From positions 1 to 24,712 of the forward strand of contig JBLRWC010000037.1 of NCBI GenBank assembly GCA_047921455.1: DNA of 24,712 nt, given 5' to 3'. A program made the position numbers and the translations under genes. Each line of letters opens with the position of its first letter. Position 1 is the first letter of the stretch. The notes beneath the pieces are model-generated. The model was not told where the DNA came from. It searched no databases and saw only the letters and a list, made by a program, of their open reading frames with translations. Source of the stretch: XN24 sp047921455 (GTDB taxonomy: Bacteria > Pseudomonadota > Gammaproteobacteria > Steroidobacterales > XN24). Shown here piece by piece: positions 9,944 to 18,127 of the stretch.

Positions 9944-9965
9944 CCGACCGACTCTAGCCGACCGA
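9938..9965. repeat. 14-bp perfect tandem duplication at a gene end
   Basis: CTCTAGCCGACCGA occurs twice in direct tandem (9938-9951 and 9952-9965), spanning the TAG stop of the methyltransferase gene. The second copy carries a second TAG. This looks like a recent replication-slippage duplication. It lies just before the uppP ribosome-binding site. Confidence 0.9.
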
Positions 9966-9984
9966 CTGCAGGAGAACAGTCTAG

Positions 9985-10782
9985 ATGGACCTGATGCATG
10001 CCCTGGTGCTGGCGATCATCCAGGGGCTGACCGAGTTTCTGCCTATCTCGAGTTCCGGCCACCTGGTGCTGGTGCCGGTATTTCTCGGCTGGGAGGACCA
10101 GGGGTTGGCCTTCGACGTGGCGACGCATCTCGGCACGCTGTGCGCCGTGTTGTTCTATTTTCGTCGCGACTTGTGGCCGATGACTCGCGATGCGCTCGGC
10201 ACGCTGCGCGGTGGGGCGCGGACGCGCGAGTCGGATCTCGCCTGGTTCGTGGTGATCGGCACCATTCCGACCGTCATCTGCGGCGTGCTGTTTGCCGATC
10301 TCATCAGCACGGGCCTGCGCTCGCCACTGGTCATCGGCGCCACCATGGCCGGCTTCGGCATCCTGTTGTGGGTCGCCGACGTGCGTGGCGGGCAGGACCG
10401 CGACGAAGACCAGCTCAGCTGGCGCGATGCGCTGGTGGTCGGCCTGGCCCAGGCTGTCGCGCTGATCCCGGGCACCTCGCGTTCCGGCATCACCATCACC
10501 GCCGCGCTGTTTCTCGGGCTGCGGCGCCAGGCGGCGGCGCGCTTCTCGTTCCTGTTGTCTATCCCGATCATCATCGCGGCTATCAGCTACGAGCTGGTGA
10601 AGCTGTTGCGGGACCCGGCGCCGGCGGACTGGCCCGCGCTGGCGGTCGGCGCCATCGCCGCCGGCGTGGTTGCCTACCTGACCATTCGCGGGTTCATCGC
10701 CCTGCTGGGCCGCATGGGCGTGGCCCCGTTCGCCATCTACCGGCTGTGCCTCGCCGCGGTGATTTTCTGGGTCTATACCTGA
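9985..10782 (+). CDS. uppP: Undecaprenyl-diphosphate phosphatase UppP (BacA)
   Basis: Integral membrane enzyme that dephosphorylates undecaprenyl pyrophosphate to recycle the lipid carrier for cell-wall and surface-polymer synthesis, and confers bacitracin tolerance. It has 265 residues with multiple hydrophobic segments. The two signature motifs are IIQGLTEFLPISSSGHL (E17 and the Ser-rich loop, about 11-27) and PGTSRSGITIT (about 162-172, with R166). An AGGAG ribosome-binding site lies 10 nt before the ATG. Its 3' end overlaps the 3' end of cca by 10 nt on the opposite strand. Confidence 0.97.
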   Translation: MDLMHALVLAIIQGLTEFLPISSSGHLVLVPVFLGWEDQGLAFDVATHLGTLCAVLFYFRRDLWPMTRDALGTLRGGARTRESDLAWFVVIGTIPTVICGVLFADLISTGLRSPLVIGATMAGFGILLWVADVRGGQDRDEDQLSWRDALVVGLAQAVALIPGTSRSGITITAALFLGLRRQAAARFSFLLSIPIIIAAISYELVKLLRDPAPADWPALAVGAIAAGVVAYLTIRGFIALLGRMGVAPFAIYRLCLAAVIFWVYT

Positions 10783-12008
10783 GGCGTTGCGCGCGGGCAG
10801 GCCGCCGCGATGGCCGCCACCCGGGCGGCGCGCAACTCGTTGCGCAGCTTCTCCCCGCGCAGCCCCGCGTCGACCAGCGGTCCAGGATCCACCGCGGTGG
10901 CGGCCGCCAAGGCGCGCTGCAGCAGTTCGGCTTGCGGGTAGGGCGCATCTTCGAGGCCGGTGCGACCCTTCAGGTCGGCCTCGCAGGCGCGCAGGAAGCG
11001 CTCGAAGCGCTCCGGCCGGCGAAACGCGTCCGTGCCCTCGAGCAGCTTCAGCACCGTGGCGGGGCGCAGCTCGGCCGCGCGATGGCACTTGCCATGGTAG
11101 CGGGCGACAATCTCCGCGAGTTCGCGAAAAGCGGTCGGTACCCGCAGGCGTTCGCACAGCCGCCGCGCCAGCAATACGCTGCGCTCCTCGTGGCCGTGGT
11201 GCGCCGGCCAGTACTCGGCCGGCGTGGTGCCCTTGCCGAGGTCGTGCAGCAGCACCGCGAAGCGGGTCTCCGTGTCCAGGCCGAGACGCGCCGCGGCGCG
11301 CAGGCACAACAGCATATGCAGGCCGGTATCCACTTCCGGGTGCCAGCGCGCCGGCTGCGGCACACCGAATAGCGCATCGATCTCCGGGAACACCGCGGCC
11401 AGCGCGCTGCAGTCACGCAGCACTTCGAGGAACACGTCCGGCCGCGCCGTCGCCAGGGCCCGGCGCGTTTCCTGCCAGACCCGCTCGGGCACCAGCGCGT
11501 CGGCCTCGCCGTTCGCCACCATGCGGCGCATCAGCGCCATGGTCTCCGGCGCGACCGTGAAGCCGAGCTCGGCAAAACGCGCCGCCAGGCGCGCGGTCCG
11601 CAGGATGCGCACCGGGTCCTCGACGAATGCCGGCGAGACATGGCGCAGCACTCGCGCCGCCAGGTCCGCCTGCCCGCCCCAGGGATCCACCAGCTGGCCA
11701 TCGGGCGCGCGCGCGATGGCGTTCACGGTCAAGTCGCGCCGCTGCAAGTCGTCGGCCAGCGTCACGTCCGGCGCGGCGTTGACGACGAAGCCGCGGTAGC
11801 CGGGCGCGGTCTTGCGCTCGGTGCGCGCCAGGGCGTACTCCTCGTGGCTGTGCGGATGCAGGAAGACCGGAAAATCGCGGCCCACGGGCCGATAGCCGGC
11901 GGCCTCCATCTCCTCCTGGGTGGCGCCCACGACCACCCAGTCGCGTTCCCCGACCGGCAAGCCGAGCAACTCGTCGCGCACCGCACCGCCGACCAGGTAG
12001 GTTTCCAT
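10773..12008 (-). CDS. cca: CCA tRNA nucleotidyltransferase (multifunctional Cca, class II)
   Basis: Adds or repairs the 3' CCA end of tRNA. It has 411 residues from METYLVGGAVRDELLG (E. coli 412). Domains are the nucleotidyltransferase head with GGAVRD and the catalytic strand GERDWVVVG, RRDLTVNAIA at about 112-121, and a C-terminal HD domain (LLHDLGKG, HHGHEERS). The HD domain is usual in the multifunctional gammaproteobacterial type with phosphatase/phosphodiesterase activity. Residue 21, Asp in E. coli (DRDW), is Glu here (ERDW), while D23 is kept. The open frame continues upstream of the chosen ATG without similarity. The gene is divergent from the aminopeptidase gene (54 nt) and overlaps uppP by 10 nt at the 3' end. 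Confidence 0.96.
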   Translation of the reverse strand: METYLVGGAVRDELLGLPVGERDWVVVGATQEEMEAAGYRPVGRDFPVFLHPHSHEEYALARTERKTAPGYRGFVVNAAPDVTLADDLQRRDLTVNAIARAPDGQLVDPWGGQADLAARVLRHVSPAFVEDPVRILRTARLAARFAELGFTVAPETMALMRRMVANGEADALVPERVWQETRRALATARPDVFLEVLRDCSALAAVFPEIDALFGVPQPARWHPEVDTGLHMLLCLRAAARLGLDTETRFAVLLHDLGKGTTPAEYWPAHHGHEERSVLLARRLCERLRVPTAFRELAEIVARYHGKCHRAAELRPATVLKLLEGTDAFRRPERFERFLRACEADLKGRTGLEDAPYPQAELLQRALAAATAVDPGPLVDAGLRGEKLRNELRAARVAAIAAACPRATPQV

Positions 12009-12062
12009 GCGCGCATTGTACCGCCAGTGCCGCCGCGCGCCGCCGGCTGATATTGTGCGCTT

Positions 12063-13139
12063 ATGCGTCGACTGCTGATGATATTGCTGTTGCTCGCCAG
12101 CCTGTCGCTGGCGGGCTGCGGCACGCTCGCCTACTACGGCCAGGCGGTCTCGGGCCACCTCGGCCTGATGAACGCGCGCGTGCCCATCGAGGACGTCATC
12201 GCCGACCCGGCCACGCCCACCGCCGTCCGCGAGCGGCTGCAAGTGGCGCTCGCGGCGCGCGAATTCGCCGTCACCGAGCTCGGCCTGCCGGACAACGACA
12301 GCTACACCCGCTACGTGCAACTCGATCGCCCGGCCGTGGTGTACAACGTCTTCGCCGCGCCCGAGTTCTCCCTGCAGCCCCGGCAATGGTGCTTCCCGGT
12401 GGCCGGTTGCGTCGTCTACCGCGGCTATTTCTCGCGCGAGCGCGCCGAGCGCGAGGCCGCCCGCTATGCTGCACAGGGCTACGACACCTGGGTCGGTGGC
12501 GCCGCAGCGTACTCGACCCTCGGCCGCTTCGAGGACCCGTTGTTGTCGAGCATGCTGTACAGCGACGATGCGCGCCTGGCCGGGCTGTTATTTCACGAGC
12601 TGGCACACCAGCGGCTGTACGTGAAGGGCGATTCCGCTTTCAACGAGGCTTTCGCTACCGCAATCGAGGAAGAGGGCGTGCGCCGCTGGCTCAGCGAGGC
12701 GGACCGCCACGAGGAGCTCGCGGCCTGGCAGGCGTTCGGCGCGCGGGTGCGCGCGTTCGAGTTCCTGCTCGGGCGCACCCGCGTGCACCTGCAGGAGATT
12801 TATTCCTCCGGCCGGCCGGCGGACGAAATGCGCGCCGCCAAGGCCGCCGCCTTCGCCCAGCTCGAGCGTGAATACGCTGCGCTGAAGGCCTCCTGGGACG
12901 GCTGGAGCGGCTACGATCGCTGGTTCGAGGCGCCGCTCAACAATGCCCGCCTCATTCCCTCCGCCACTTACCGCGGCCTGGTGCCGGCCTTCCGCATCCT
13001 GCTGCAACAGGCGGGCGGCGATCTGGCGTCCTTTTACGCCAGCTGCGAGGCGCTGGCGGCGCTGCCGCAGGCGGAGCGGGATGCCGAGATGCGCCGCCTG
13101 CTGGCGATTGCCGGGACGGCACCGGACGCCGGCCGCTAA
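12063..13139 (+). CDS. Predicted zinc aminopeptidase lipoprotein (COG4324)
   Basis: A 358-residue protein of the Aminopep family (PF10023/COG4324), predicted from motifs to be a zinc metallopeptidase. The N terminus is a lipoprotein signal with lipobox LAGC (C19), so a lipid-anchored envelope location is expected. The metal site is HELAH (H178, E179, H182), with NEAFAT about 13 residues later supplying the likely third ligand E195. Other family features are QPRQWCFPVAGCVVYRGYF (about 105-123) and the helical C-terminal half. The ATG is 54 nt from the divergent cca start. The TAA stop overlaps the slt stop on the other strand by 4 nt. Substrates are unknown. Confidence 0.9.
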   Translation: MRRLLMILLLLASLSLAGCGTLAYYGQAVSGHLGLMNARVPIEDVIADPATPTAVRERLQVALAAREFAVTELGLPDNDSYTRYVQLDRPAVVYNVFAAPEFSLQPRQWCFPVAGCVVYRGYFSRERAEREAARYAAQGYDTWVGGAAAYSTLGRFEDPLLSSMLYSDDARLAGLLFHELAHQRLYVKGDSAFNEAFATAIEEEGVRRWLSEADRHEELAAWQAFGARVRAFEFLLGRTRVHLQEIYSSGRPADEMRAAKAAAFAQLEREYAALKASWDGWSGYDRWFEAPLNNARLIPSATYRGLVPAFRILLQQAGGDLASFYASCEALAALPQAERDAEMRRLLAIAGTAPDAGR

Positions 13140-15106
13140 TCCTGGCGGTGCAGTACGGCGGCGGCCGTGACGCCGGGCCGCGGCGGCACCGGCTGCATGG
13201 CCGCGGTGACGCGCAGCATTTCGCCCGACATGCGCCAGTGGAACACGGCCTTGCTGGCGAGCACCCGTTGCACATAAGCGCGGGTCTCATTGAACGGCAG
13301 GGAGTCGATCCAGGCGTCCGCGGGGATGGCGCCGGTATCCGGGAGCCAGCGATCCACGCGACCCGGTCCGGCGTTGTAGGCGGCCGTGGCGAGGATAGTG
13401 TGGTTGTCGTAGCGCGCCAGCATCTCGGCCAGGTAGGTCGTGCCGAGGGCGACATTGTCGCCCGGGTCGAGGAGCGTCTGCTGGCCGCGGTATACGACCC
13501 CGGCGCGGCGCGCGGTCTGCCGCCCGGTGCCGGGCAGCAATTGCATGAGGCCGACGGCGCCGGCACCGGAGCTGACGTCGGGCATGAACAGGCTTTCGCT
13601 GCGGGCGACGCCGTAGGCCCAGGCGCTGCTGATGCCCGCGCGCTCGCTCCGGGCCTCGAACAGGGCGCGCCAGGGCAGCGGAAAACGCAGTTCCAGGTCG
13701 TTGGCCAGGCCGGCGAAGGACGCGGTGCTGATGGCGCGCGAATACCAGCCCCAGCGGTGGGCGAGCACGCTCGCCTGGGTGCGTTCGGCGGCGGATAGCC
13801 GCGCCAGCGCGCGTTGCCATTCGGTGCGCCCGTGGCCGTCCTGCCCGGTTTCGAACAGTTCGCGCGCACGCGTGACGTCGGCGCGCCGGGCGAGCGCCGC
13901 GAGCAGGGTTTCATCGACGGCGGTCGGTTCATGCTGCCAGTTGTAGTCGGCGTCCAGGCGGTCCGCCGACAGGAAACTGTAGTAGCCCCGGTCGGTAGCC
14001 AGCGCGCTGTAGATGGCGCGCGCGGCCGGGTCGCGGCCGGTGGCTTCGAGCATCCGGGCCTGCCAGTAGCGCCACACCGGTTCCTGCGCGGTGGCGGGGT
14101 CCAGGTGGGCAAGCGTGGCTGCGACGGCCTCCCAGTCCTGGGTGCGGATGGCGACGCGTACCGCCCAGGTGCGGGTCAGTTCGTTGTGGCTCGCGGCCGG
14201 CAGCGTGTCCAGCAGCGTGGCGGCCGCGGGCAGGTGCCGCCAGGCGTGCAGCAGGGCGATACGCTGGTCGATCTGCGCGCGTTCGCCGGCGCTGAACGCG
14301 AAGCGCTCGCGGAATTCCGGCCAGTGGCGCACGGCAGCCGCAGGGTCCGCGGACGCGAGGCGGTCGAAGCCATACAGCAACAGCGTGCGATCGCTTTCAG
14401 TGTCCCGCCAGTCGGCGGGTGCGGCGAGGTGGCGGGCGGGGTTCGCATGCAGCCGTTCCCAGCGGTTGACCTCGGCCACGGCGGATTCGCCCAGCGGGCG
14501 AGCCAGCCAGCGGGCCAGCTGGAACTGGCCGGCGCCGAGCGCCATGTCGATGCGCTGGCGGCGGACGTCCGCTCCCAGGGCGCCGCGTTGTGCCAGCCAC
14601 GCGAACGCCGGGTCGCATTGCTCGGCCTGGCTGACCGGCGACAGCCAGCGGCGCAAGACCGCCGGCTCGAGCCCGGCGGTGCGGTCGAGGCGGATGCGGG
14701 CCGTGAAGGCGTGGCACTCGAGCACGGCGTCGCGGGTGTCGGCGTAGTGGGCCTCGAACAGGTCGAGATACCTCTCCCAGGCGCCGCGGCGCGCCAGCGA
14801 GGCGGCCCACTGCCGGCGCAGGCCGGCGCTGAAGCCGAACTCGGGGTAGCGATCCAGGAAGTCGCGTACCTCGGCGTCGTCCACCCGGCCGAGCCGGCTG
14901 CGCAACCAGGCGGCGCGCAGGTCGGGCAGCAGGGGATAGTCCTGGAGGCTCGCCAGGTGCGGTTCGACCCCGGACCAGTTGCCGGCCTCGGCGTGCGGCA
15001 GGGCGGCGCGGAAGGCCTCCCGCTGGTCCTCGAGCGTGCCGGCCGCGGCCGGGGCGACGCACATCAGCAACAGGGCCAGGATCGTCAGCGGGGCGGTGCG
15101 CGGCAT
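13136..15106 (-). CDS. slt: Soluble lytic murein transglycosylase (Slt70 type)
   Basis: Periplasmic enzyme that cleaves the MurNAc-GlcNAc bond of peptidoglycan to give 1,6-anhydro products. It has 656 residues (E. coli precursor 645). A signal peptide (about 1-22, ending VAPAAA) precedes a long alpha-helical superhelix (about 23-480). The C-terminal SLT domain follows, with YGVARSESLFMPD carrying the catalytic E504, then GAVGLMQLLPGTGRQTARRA, and later TAAYNAGPGRVDRWLP. AAGGAG lies 10 nt before the ATG. The gene converges with the aminopeptidase gene (4-nt overlap) and diverges from the permease gene. Confidence 0.95.
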   Translation of the reverse strand: MPRTAPLTILALLLMCVAPAAAGTLEDQREAFRAALPHAEAGNWSGVEPHLASLQDYPLLPDLRAAWLRSRLGRVDDAEVRDFLDRYPEFGFSAGLRRQWAASLARRGAWERYLDLFEAHYADTRDAVLECHAFTARIRLDRTAGLEPAVLRRWLSPVSQAEQCDPAFAWLAQRGALGADVRRQRIDMALGAGQFQLARWLARPLGESAVAEVNRWERLHANPARHLAAPADWRDTESDRTLLLYGFDRLASADPAAAVRHWPEFRERFAFSAGERAQIDQRIALLHAWRHLPAAATLLDTLPAASHNELTRTWAVRVAIRTQDWEAVAATLAHLDPATAQEPVWRYWQARMLEATGRDPAARAIYSALATDRGYYSFLSADRLDADYNWQHEPTAVDETLLAALARRADVTRARELFETGQDGHGRTEWQRALARLSAAERTQASVLAHRWGWYSRAISTASFAGLANDLELRFPLPWRALFEARSERAGISSAWAYGVARSESLFMPDVSSGAGAVGLMQLLPGTGRQTARRAGVVYRGQQTLLDPGDNVALGTTYLAEMLARYDNHTILATAAYNAGPGRVDRWLPDTGAIPADAWIDSLPFNETRAYVQRVLASKAVFHWRMSGEMLRVTAAMQPVPPRPGVTAAAVLHRQD

Positions 15107-15184
15107 GAACAGGGTGCTCCTTCGTATCGGGGGTGAAAATCGCGGCGGATCTCGCGGTCCTCGCGGTGCCGGGGTGTAACCATT

Positions 15185-16036
15185 ATGCTCGCGACTTCGC
15201 CGTTCTCAACCGGGTTGCCGATGCCGACACTGGCCGCGCTGTTGCTGATCTTTCCCGCCATCGGCATGTTGTCGGGCCTGCTCGCGGGCCTGTTCGGCAT
15301 CGGCGGCGGGCTGGTGATCGTGCCGGCGCTGAATGCCGTGTTTGCGGCGGGCCTGGTCGCGATGGCCCCGGAGGCGCGTATGCACGTCGCCATCGGCAGT
15401 TCGCTGGCGGTCATCGTGGTGACCGCGATGTCCTCGGTGCGCGCCCACCAGGGCTACGGGGCGGTGCTCTGGCCGGCCGTGCGCGGGCTCGCGCCGGGAA
15501 TCATCGTCGGCGCGCTGCTCGGCGCCTGGCTGGCCGACCTGCTGGCGACGCGCGCGCTGGAAGTCGTGTTCGGTCTGTTCGCCATGCTCATGGCGGTGCA
15601 GATCGGGCTGGCACCCAAGGTCGAACCGGTCACGCACGGCGCCTTGCCGCGCCTGCCGGCCTATCTCGGCGCCGGCACCGTGATCGGGTCGGTGTCCGCG
15701 CTGGGCGGCATCGGCGGCGGCGTCATGACCGTGCCTTACCTGGCCTGGCACTCGGTACCGCTGCGCATTGCGGTCGGTACCGCCGCCGCCTGCACCTTGC
15801 CGGTGGCGCTGTCCGGCGCGCTGGGTTACGCGTGGACCGGCCTGGGCGCCGATATCCCGGGCTGGAATACCGGTTACCTGTACTGGCCGGCAATCGGCAT
15901 GATCGCGCTCGCCAGCGTATTCACCGCGCCCATCGGCGCACGCCTCGCGCAGCGCCTGCCGGTGCGGCAGTTGCGGCGGTTGTTCGCCGTGCTGTTGCTG
16001 GTGGTGGCTGCTGATATGTTGATCGGGGGGCGTTGA
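15185..16036 (+). CDS. TauE/SafE (TSUP) family sulfite/organosulfonate exporter-like permease
   Basis: A 283-residue integral membrane protein of the TSUP family (former DUF81). Family members move sulfite, organosulfonates or related anions; the substrate here cannot be told. The Gly-rich first repeat LLAGLFGIGGGLVIVPAL (about 32-49) is mirrored in the second half by VSALGGIGGGVMTVPYLA, the internal duplication typical of the family. About eight hydrophobic segments are present. The start is taken at ATG 15185. ATG 15221 (MPTLAALLLIF) is an equally good alternative that begins directly at the first membrane segment. It is divergent from slt and convergent with degQ, with a perfect 12-bp hairpin between. 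Confidence 0.9.
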   Translation: MLATSPFSTGLPMPTLAALLLIFPAIGMLSGLLAGLFGIGGGLVIVPALNAVFAAGLVAMAPEARMHVAIGSSLAVIVVTAMSSVRAHQGYGAVLWPAVRGLAPGIIVGALLGAWLADLLATRALEVVFGLFAMLMAVQIGLAPKVEPVTHGALPRLPAYLGAGTVIGSVSALGGIGGGVMTVPYLAWHSVPLRIAVGTAAACTLPVALSGALGYAWTGLGADIPGWNTGYLYWPAIGMIALASVFTAPIGARLAQRLPVRQLRRLFAVLLLVVAADMLIGGR

Positions 16037-16050
16037 GGAACCGCGGTGCA

Positions 16051-16084
16051 GGGACGCTGCCGAGCGGTTAAACGGCAGCGTCCC
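16051..16084. terminator. Hairpin between convergent genes, possible bidirectional terminator
   Basis: A perfect 12-bp inverted repeat (GGGACGCTGCCG / CGGCAGCGTCCC) with a 10-nt loop, placed in the 57-nt gap between the convergent permease and degQ genes. Position and stem strength suit termination from both sides. There is no T-tract on either side, so it may instead block read-through or stabilise 3' ends. Confidence 0.5.
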
Positions 16085-16093
16085 CGTCCCTGG

Positions 16094-17464
16094 TTAGCGG
16101 ATCGGCAGGATCAGGTTGGCGTTGCCGCGGCGCAGATTGAGCAGCAGCGACGGACCCTGGGCGTATTGCTGGAATTCGCCCAGGTTGTTCACCTTGCGGC
16201 GGTTCACCGCGATGATGACGTCACCCGGTCGCAGGCCGCGCTGCGCCGCCGGGCTGCCGGGCTCGACCGCCGAGACCAGCACGCCGGCCTGGCCCTCGTA
16301 GCGCGGCGAGGCAGCGTCGAGGGTTTCCAGCTCGGCGCCCTGCAGCCCGGGGTGAATCTCCTCGGCGGATACCTGCACCTGGGTCGCCTGCTCGCCGAGG
16401 GTCGCCTTGATGCGGCGGGTCTTGCCGTCGCGCCGGACTTCCAGTTCGACCGTCTCGCCGCTGCGCTTCATGCCGATCGTGTTGCGCAGCTCGTTGGCAT
16501 TGGCGATCGACTTGCCGTCCACCTTGCGGATGATATCGCCGACTTCGATGCCGGCCTTCTCGGCGGCCGAGCCGGGGAGCACCTGCGAGACCAGCGCGCC
16601 CTGCGTTTCCTTGACGCCGTAGGCCTCGGCGATGTCCGGCGTGATGCTGTAGATATTGACGCCGAGCAGGCCACGGCGCACCTCGCCGTATTCCAGCAGC
16701 TGCTCCATCACCGTGCGGACCATGTTGGCGGGAATGGCGAAGCCGATGCCGATGTTGCCGCCGCCGCGCGACAGGATGGCGGAGTTGACGCCGACCAGCT
16801 CGCCACGCAGGTTGACCAGCGCGCCGCCGGAATTGCCCGGGTTGATCGAGGCGTCCGTCTGGATGAAGTCCTCGTACCCGTCCGGGTTGATGCCGGAGCG
16901 GCCGAGTGCGCTGACGATGCCGGAGGTCACGGTGTGTCCGAGGCCGAAGGGGTTGCCGATGGCGACGACGAAATCGCCGACCTGGGCGAGGTTGGAATCG
17001 GCCATCTTCAGGTCGACCAGGTTCTCGGCCGGAATCCTGAGCAAAGCGATATCGGAGGCGGGATCCGAGCCGACGATCTCGGCCTTGAAGTTGCGATCGT
17101 CCTGCAGCGTGACGTCGATCTCCTCGGCGCCCTGCACGACGTGCGCATTGGTGATCACCAGCCCGTTGGCCGCATCCACGATGACGCCCGACCCGGCGCT
17201 GCGGGTCTGGCGCCGCTGGCGCGGCTCATCCGGCATGTCGAAGAACCGACGGAAAAAGGGGTCGTCGCGGAACGGGTTGGCGCCTTGCACCTCGACGCTG
17301 CCGCGGGTCGCGATATTGACGACGGCCGGCGCCGTTTGCTTGACCATCGGGGCCAGCGAGGGGAGCGGCTCACCGTCGATCGCGACCGGGAGTTGCGCGT
17401 TCAGCGGCATGGCGACCGCCAGGGCGAGTACGGCCGCAAGCGCGGCGAAAGAACGTGTCGTCAT
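16094..17464 (-). CDS. degQ: Periplasmic serine endoprotease DegQ/MucD-like (Do family)
   Basis: Periplasmic HtrA-type protease/chaperone that degrades or refolds damaged envelope proteins. It has 456 residues: a signal peptide at 1-23 (AVAMPLNAQ), then a trypsin-like domain with the catalytic triad H108 (TNAHVV), D138 (SDIALL) and S212 (NPGNSGGALV), and two PDZ domains at about 255-345 and about 375-455 (GLLGVNIYSI, PGSAAEKAGIEVGDII; PGSPAAQRGLRPGDVI). The Pro/Arg-rich loop at about 62-88 resembles the LA loop region. Whether to call it degP, degQ or mucD cannot be decided from one sequence. A sigma-E-like promoter lies upstream, fitting the family's usual envelope-stress control. It is convergent with the permease gene and sits downstream of hsp20 on the same strand. 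Confidence 0.94.
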   Translation of the reverse strand: MTTRSFAALAAVLALAVAMPLNAQLPVAIDGEPLPSLAPMVKQTAPAVVNIATRGSVEVQGANPFRDDPFFRRFFDMPDEPRQRRQTRSAGSGVIVDAANGLVITNAHVVQGAEEIDVTLQDDRNFKAEIVGSDPASDIALLRIPAENLVDLKMADSNLAQVGDFVVAIGNPFGLGHTVTSGIVSALGRSGINPDGYEDFIQTDASINPGNSGGALVNLRGELVGVNSAILSRGGGNIGIGFAIPANMVRTVMEQLLEYGEVRRGLLGVNIYSITPDIAEAYGVKETQGALVSQVLPGSAAEKAGIEVGDIIRKVDGKSIANANELRNTIGMKRSGETVELEVRRDGKTRRIKATLGEQATQVQVSAEEIHPGLQGAELETLDAASPRYEGQAGVLVSAVEPGSPAAQRGLRPGDVIIAVNRRKVNNLGEFQQYAQGPSLLLNLRRGNANLILPIR

Positions 17465-17505
17465 GGGTGTCAGTCTCTTCTGCGTGTTGGCGAGTAGTGC
17501 ATCTC

Positions 17506-17533
17506 TTGGAGGCCTGTACTCGGGCTAGGTTCC
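17506..17533 (-). promoter_or_regulatory. Candidate sigma-E/AlgU-type promoter of degQ
   Basis: The minus strand has GGAACCT (complement of 17527-17533), 16 nt, then TCCAA (complement of 17506-17510). This is close to the extracytoplasmic sigma-E/AlgU consensus GGAACTT-N16-TCTGA. Transcription would begin about 35 nt before the degQ ATG. DegP/MucD genes are classical members of this regulon, which supports the reading. The match is imperfect at one -35 and one or two -10 positions. Confidence 0.5.
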
Positions 17534-17549
17534 GCAAGGGGCATAAATC

Positions 17550-17585
17550 ACGACGGCGGGCGGCCTCCTGACCGTCCGCCGTCGT
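17550..17585 (-). terminator. Terminator hairpin downstream of hsp20
   Basis: A 14-bp stem (ACGACGGCGGGCGG with its complement, one G.U pair) and an 8-nt loop, starting 27 nt after the hsp20 stop. On the minus strand it is followed by GATTTATG, a poor U-tract. It probably separates the hsp20 transcript from degQ, which has its own promoter candidate immediately downstream. Confidence 0.65.
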
Positions 17586-17612
17586 CACTATTGGCTGGCA
17601 GGGCCGACGCCG

Positions 17613-18053
17613 TCAGTTGACGTCGACGCTGATCTTACGCGGCATGACCCGCTCGTGCTTCGGGATGATGACCTCGAGCACGCCATCGTGGCTCTTGGCC
17701 TTGATGCCCTCGGCATCCGCGGTGTCGGGCAGCGTGAAGCGGCGGAAGAAGCGGCCCGTGACGCGCTCGACGCGCCGGTAGCCGTTCTCTTCGCTGCGCT
17801 TGGTTTCGTCCCGGTTGCCGCCGATGGTCAGCACGCCGTTTTCCATGGTGACGTCGATGTCCTCGGGTTTCACGCCGGGAATATCCGCATGCAGGACGAA
17901 GCGATTTTCTTCTTCCTGGATGTCCACGGCCGGTGTCCAGCTGGCGACGCTGCCCGCGGTGTCGTCCATGCCGAGGCGCTGCTCGAACAGGCGATCGAGA
18001 TCTTCATGGAGGGAGCGCATTACGCCCCAGGGCTGGTAACGAACGAGACTCAT
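17613..18053 (-). CDS. Small heat-shock protein, Hsp20/alpha-crystallin family
   Basis: ATP-independent holdase chaperone of the cytoplasm that binds unfolding proteins during stress. It has 146 residues. The N-terminal segment MSLVRYQPWGVMRSLHEDLD is the usual oligomerisation arm. The alpha-crystallin domain spans about 40-138 (PAVDIQEEENRFVLHADIPG, MENGVLTIGGNR, GRFFRRFTLPD, HDGVLEVIIPK), and a C-terminal I-x-V motif (ISV) follows. The ribosome-binding site is excellent: AGGAGGT 5 nt before the ATG (complement of 18059-18065). A sigma-32-type promoter lies just upstream, and a strong hairpin follows the stop. It forms a stress-gene pair with degQ, but the two seem to be separate transcripts. 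Confidence 0.96.
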   Translation of the reverse strand: MSLVRYQPWGVMRSLHEDLDRLFEQRLGMDDTAGSVASWTPAVDIQEEENRFVLHADIPGVKPEDIDVTMENGVLTIGGNRDETKRSEENGYRRVERVTGRFFRRFTLPDTADAEGIKAKSHDGVLEVIIPKHERVMPRKISVDVN

Positions 18054-18100
18054 GACTTACCTCCTTTGCTCGTGTGAGTGACTGGGTCCTGTACACCGTT

Positions 18101-18127
18101 AATGTGGGCGCGCGAATCCTTTTCAAG
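18101..18127 (-). promoter_or_regulatory. Candidate sigma-32 heat-shock promoter of hsp20
   Basis: The minus strand reads CTTGAAA (complement of 18121-18127), 12 nt, then CCCACATT (complement of 18101-18108). The sigma-32 consensus is CTTGAAA-N11-16-CCCCATNT, so the -35 is perfect and the -10 differs mainly by one base. The predicted start near 18094 leaves a leader of about 40 nt with a strong ribosome-binding site. The promoter faces a heat-shock chaperone gene, as expected. Confidence 0.75.

Noticed and set aside
12009..12386. Upstream extension of Cca by 126 residues
   Set aside because: Cca proteins begin with the METYLVGGAVRD-like motif; the extension overlaps the divergent aminopeptidase gene.
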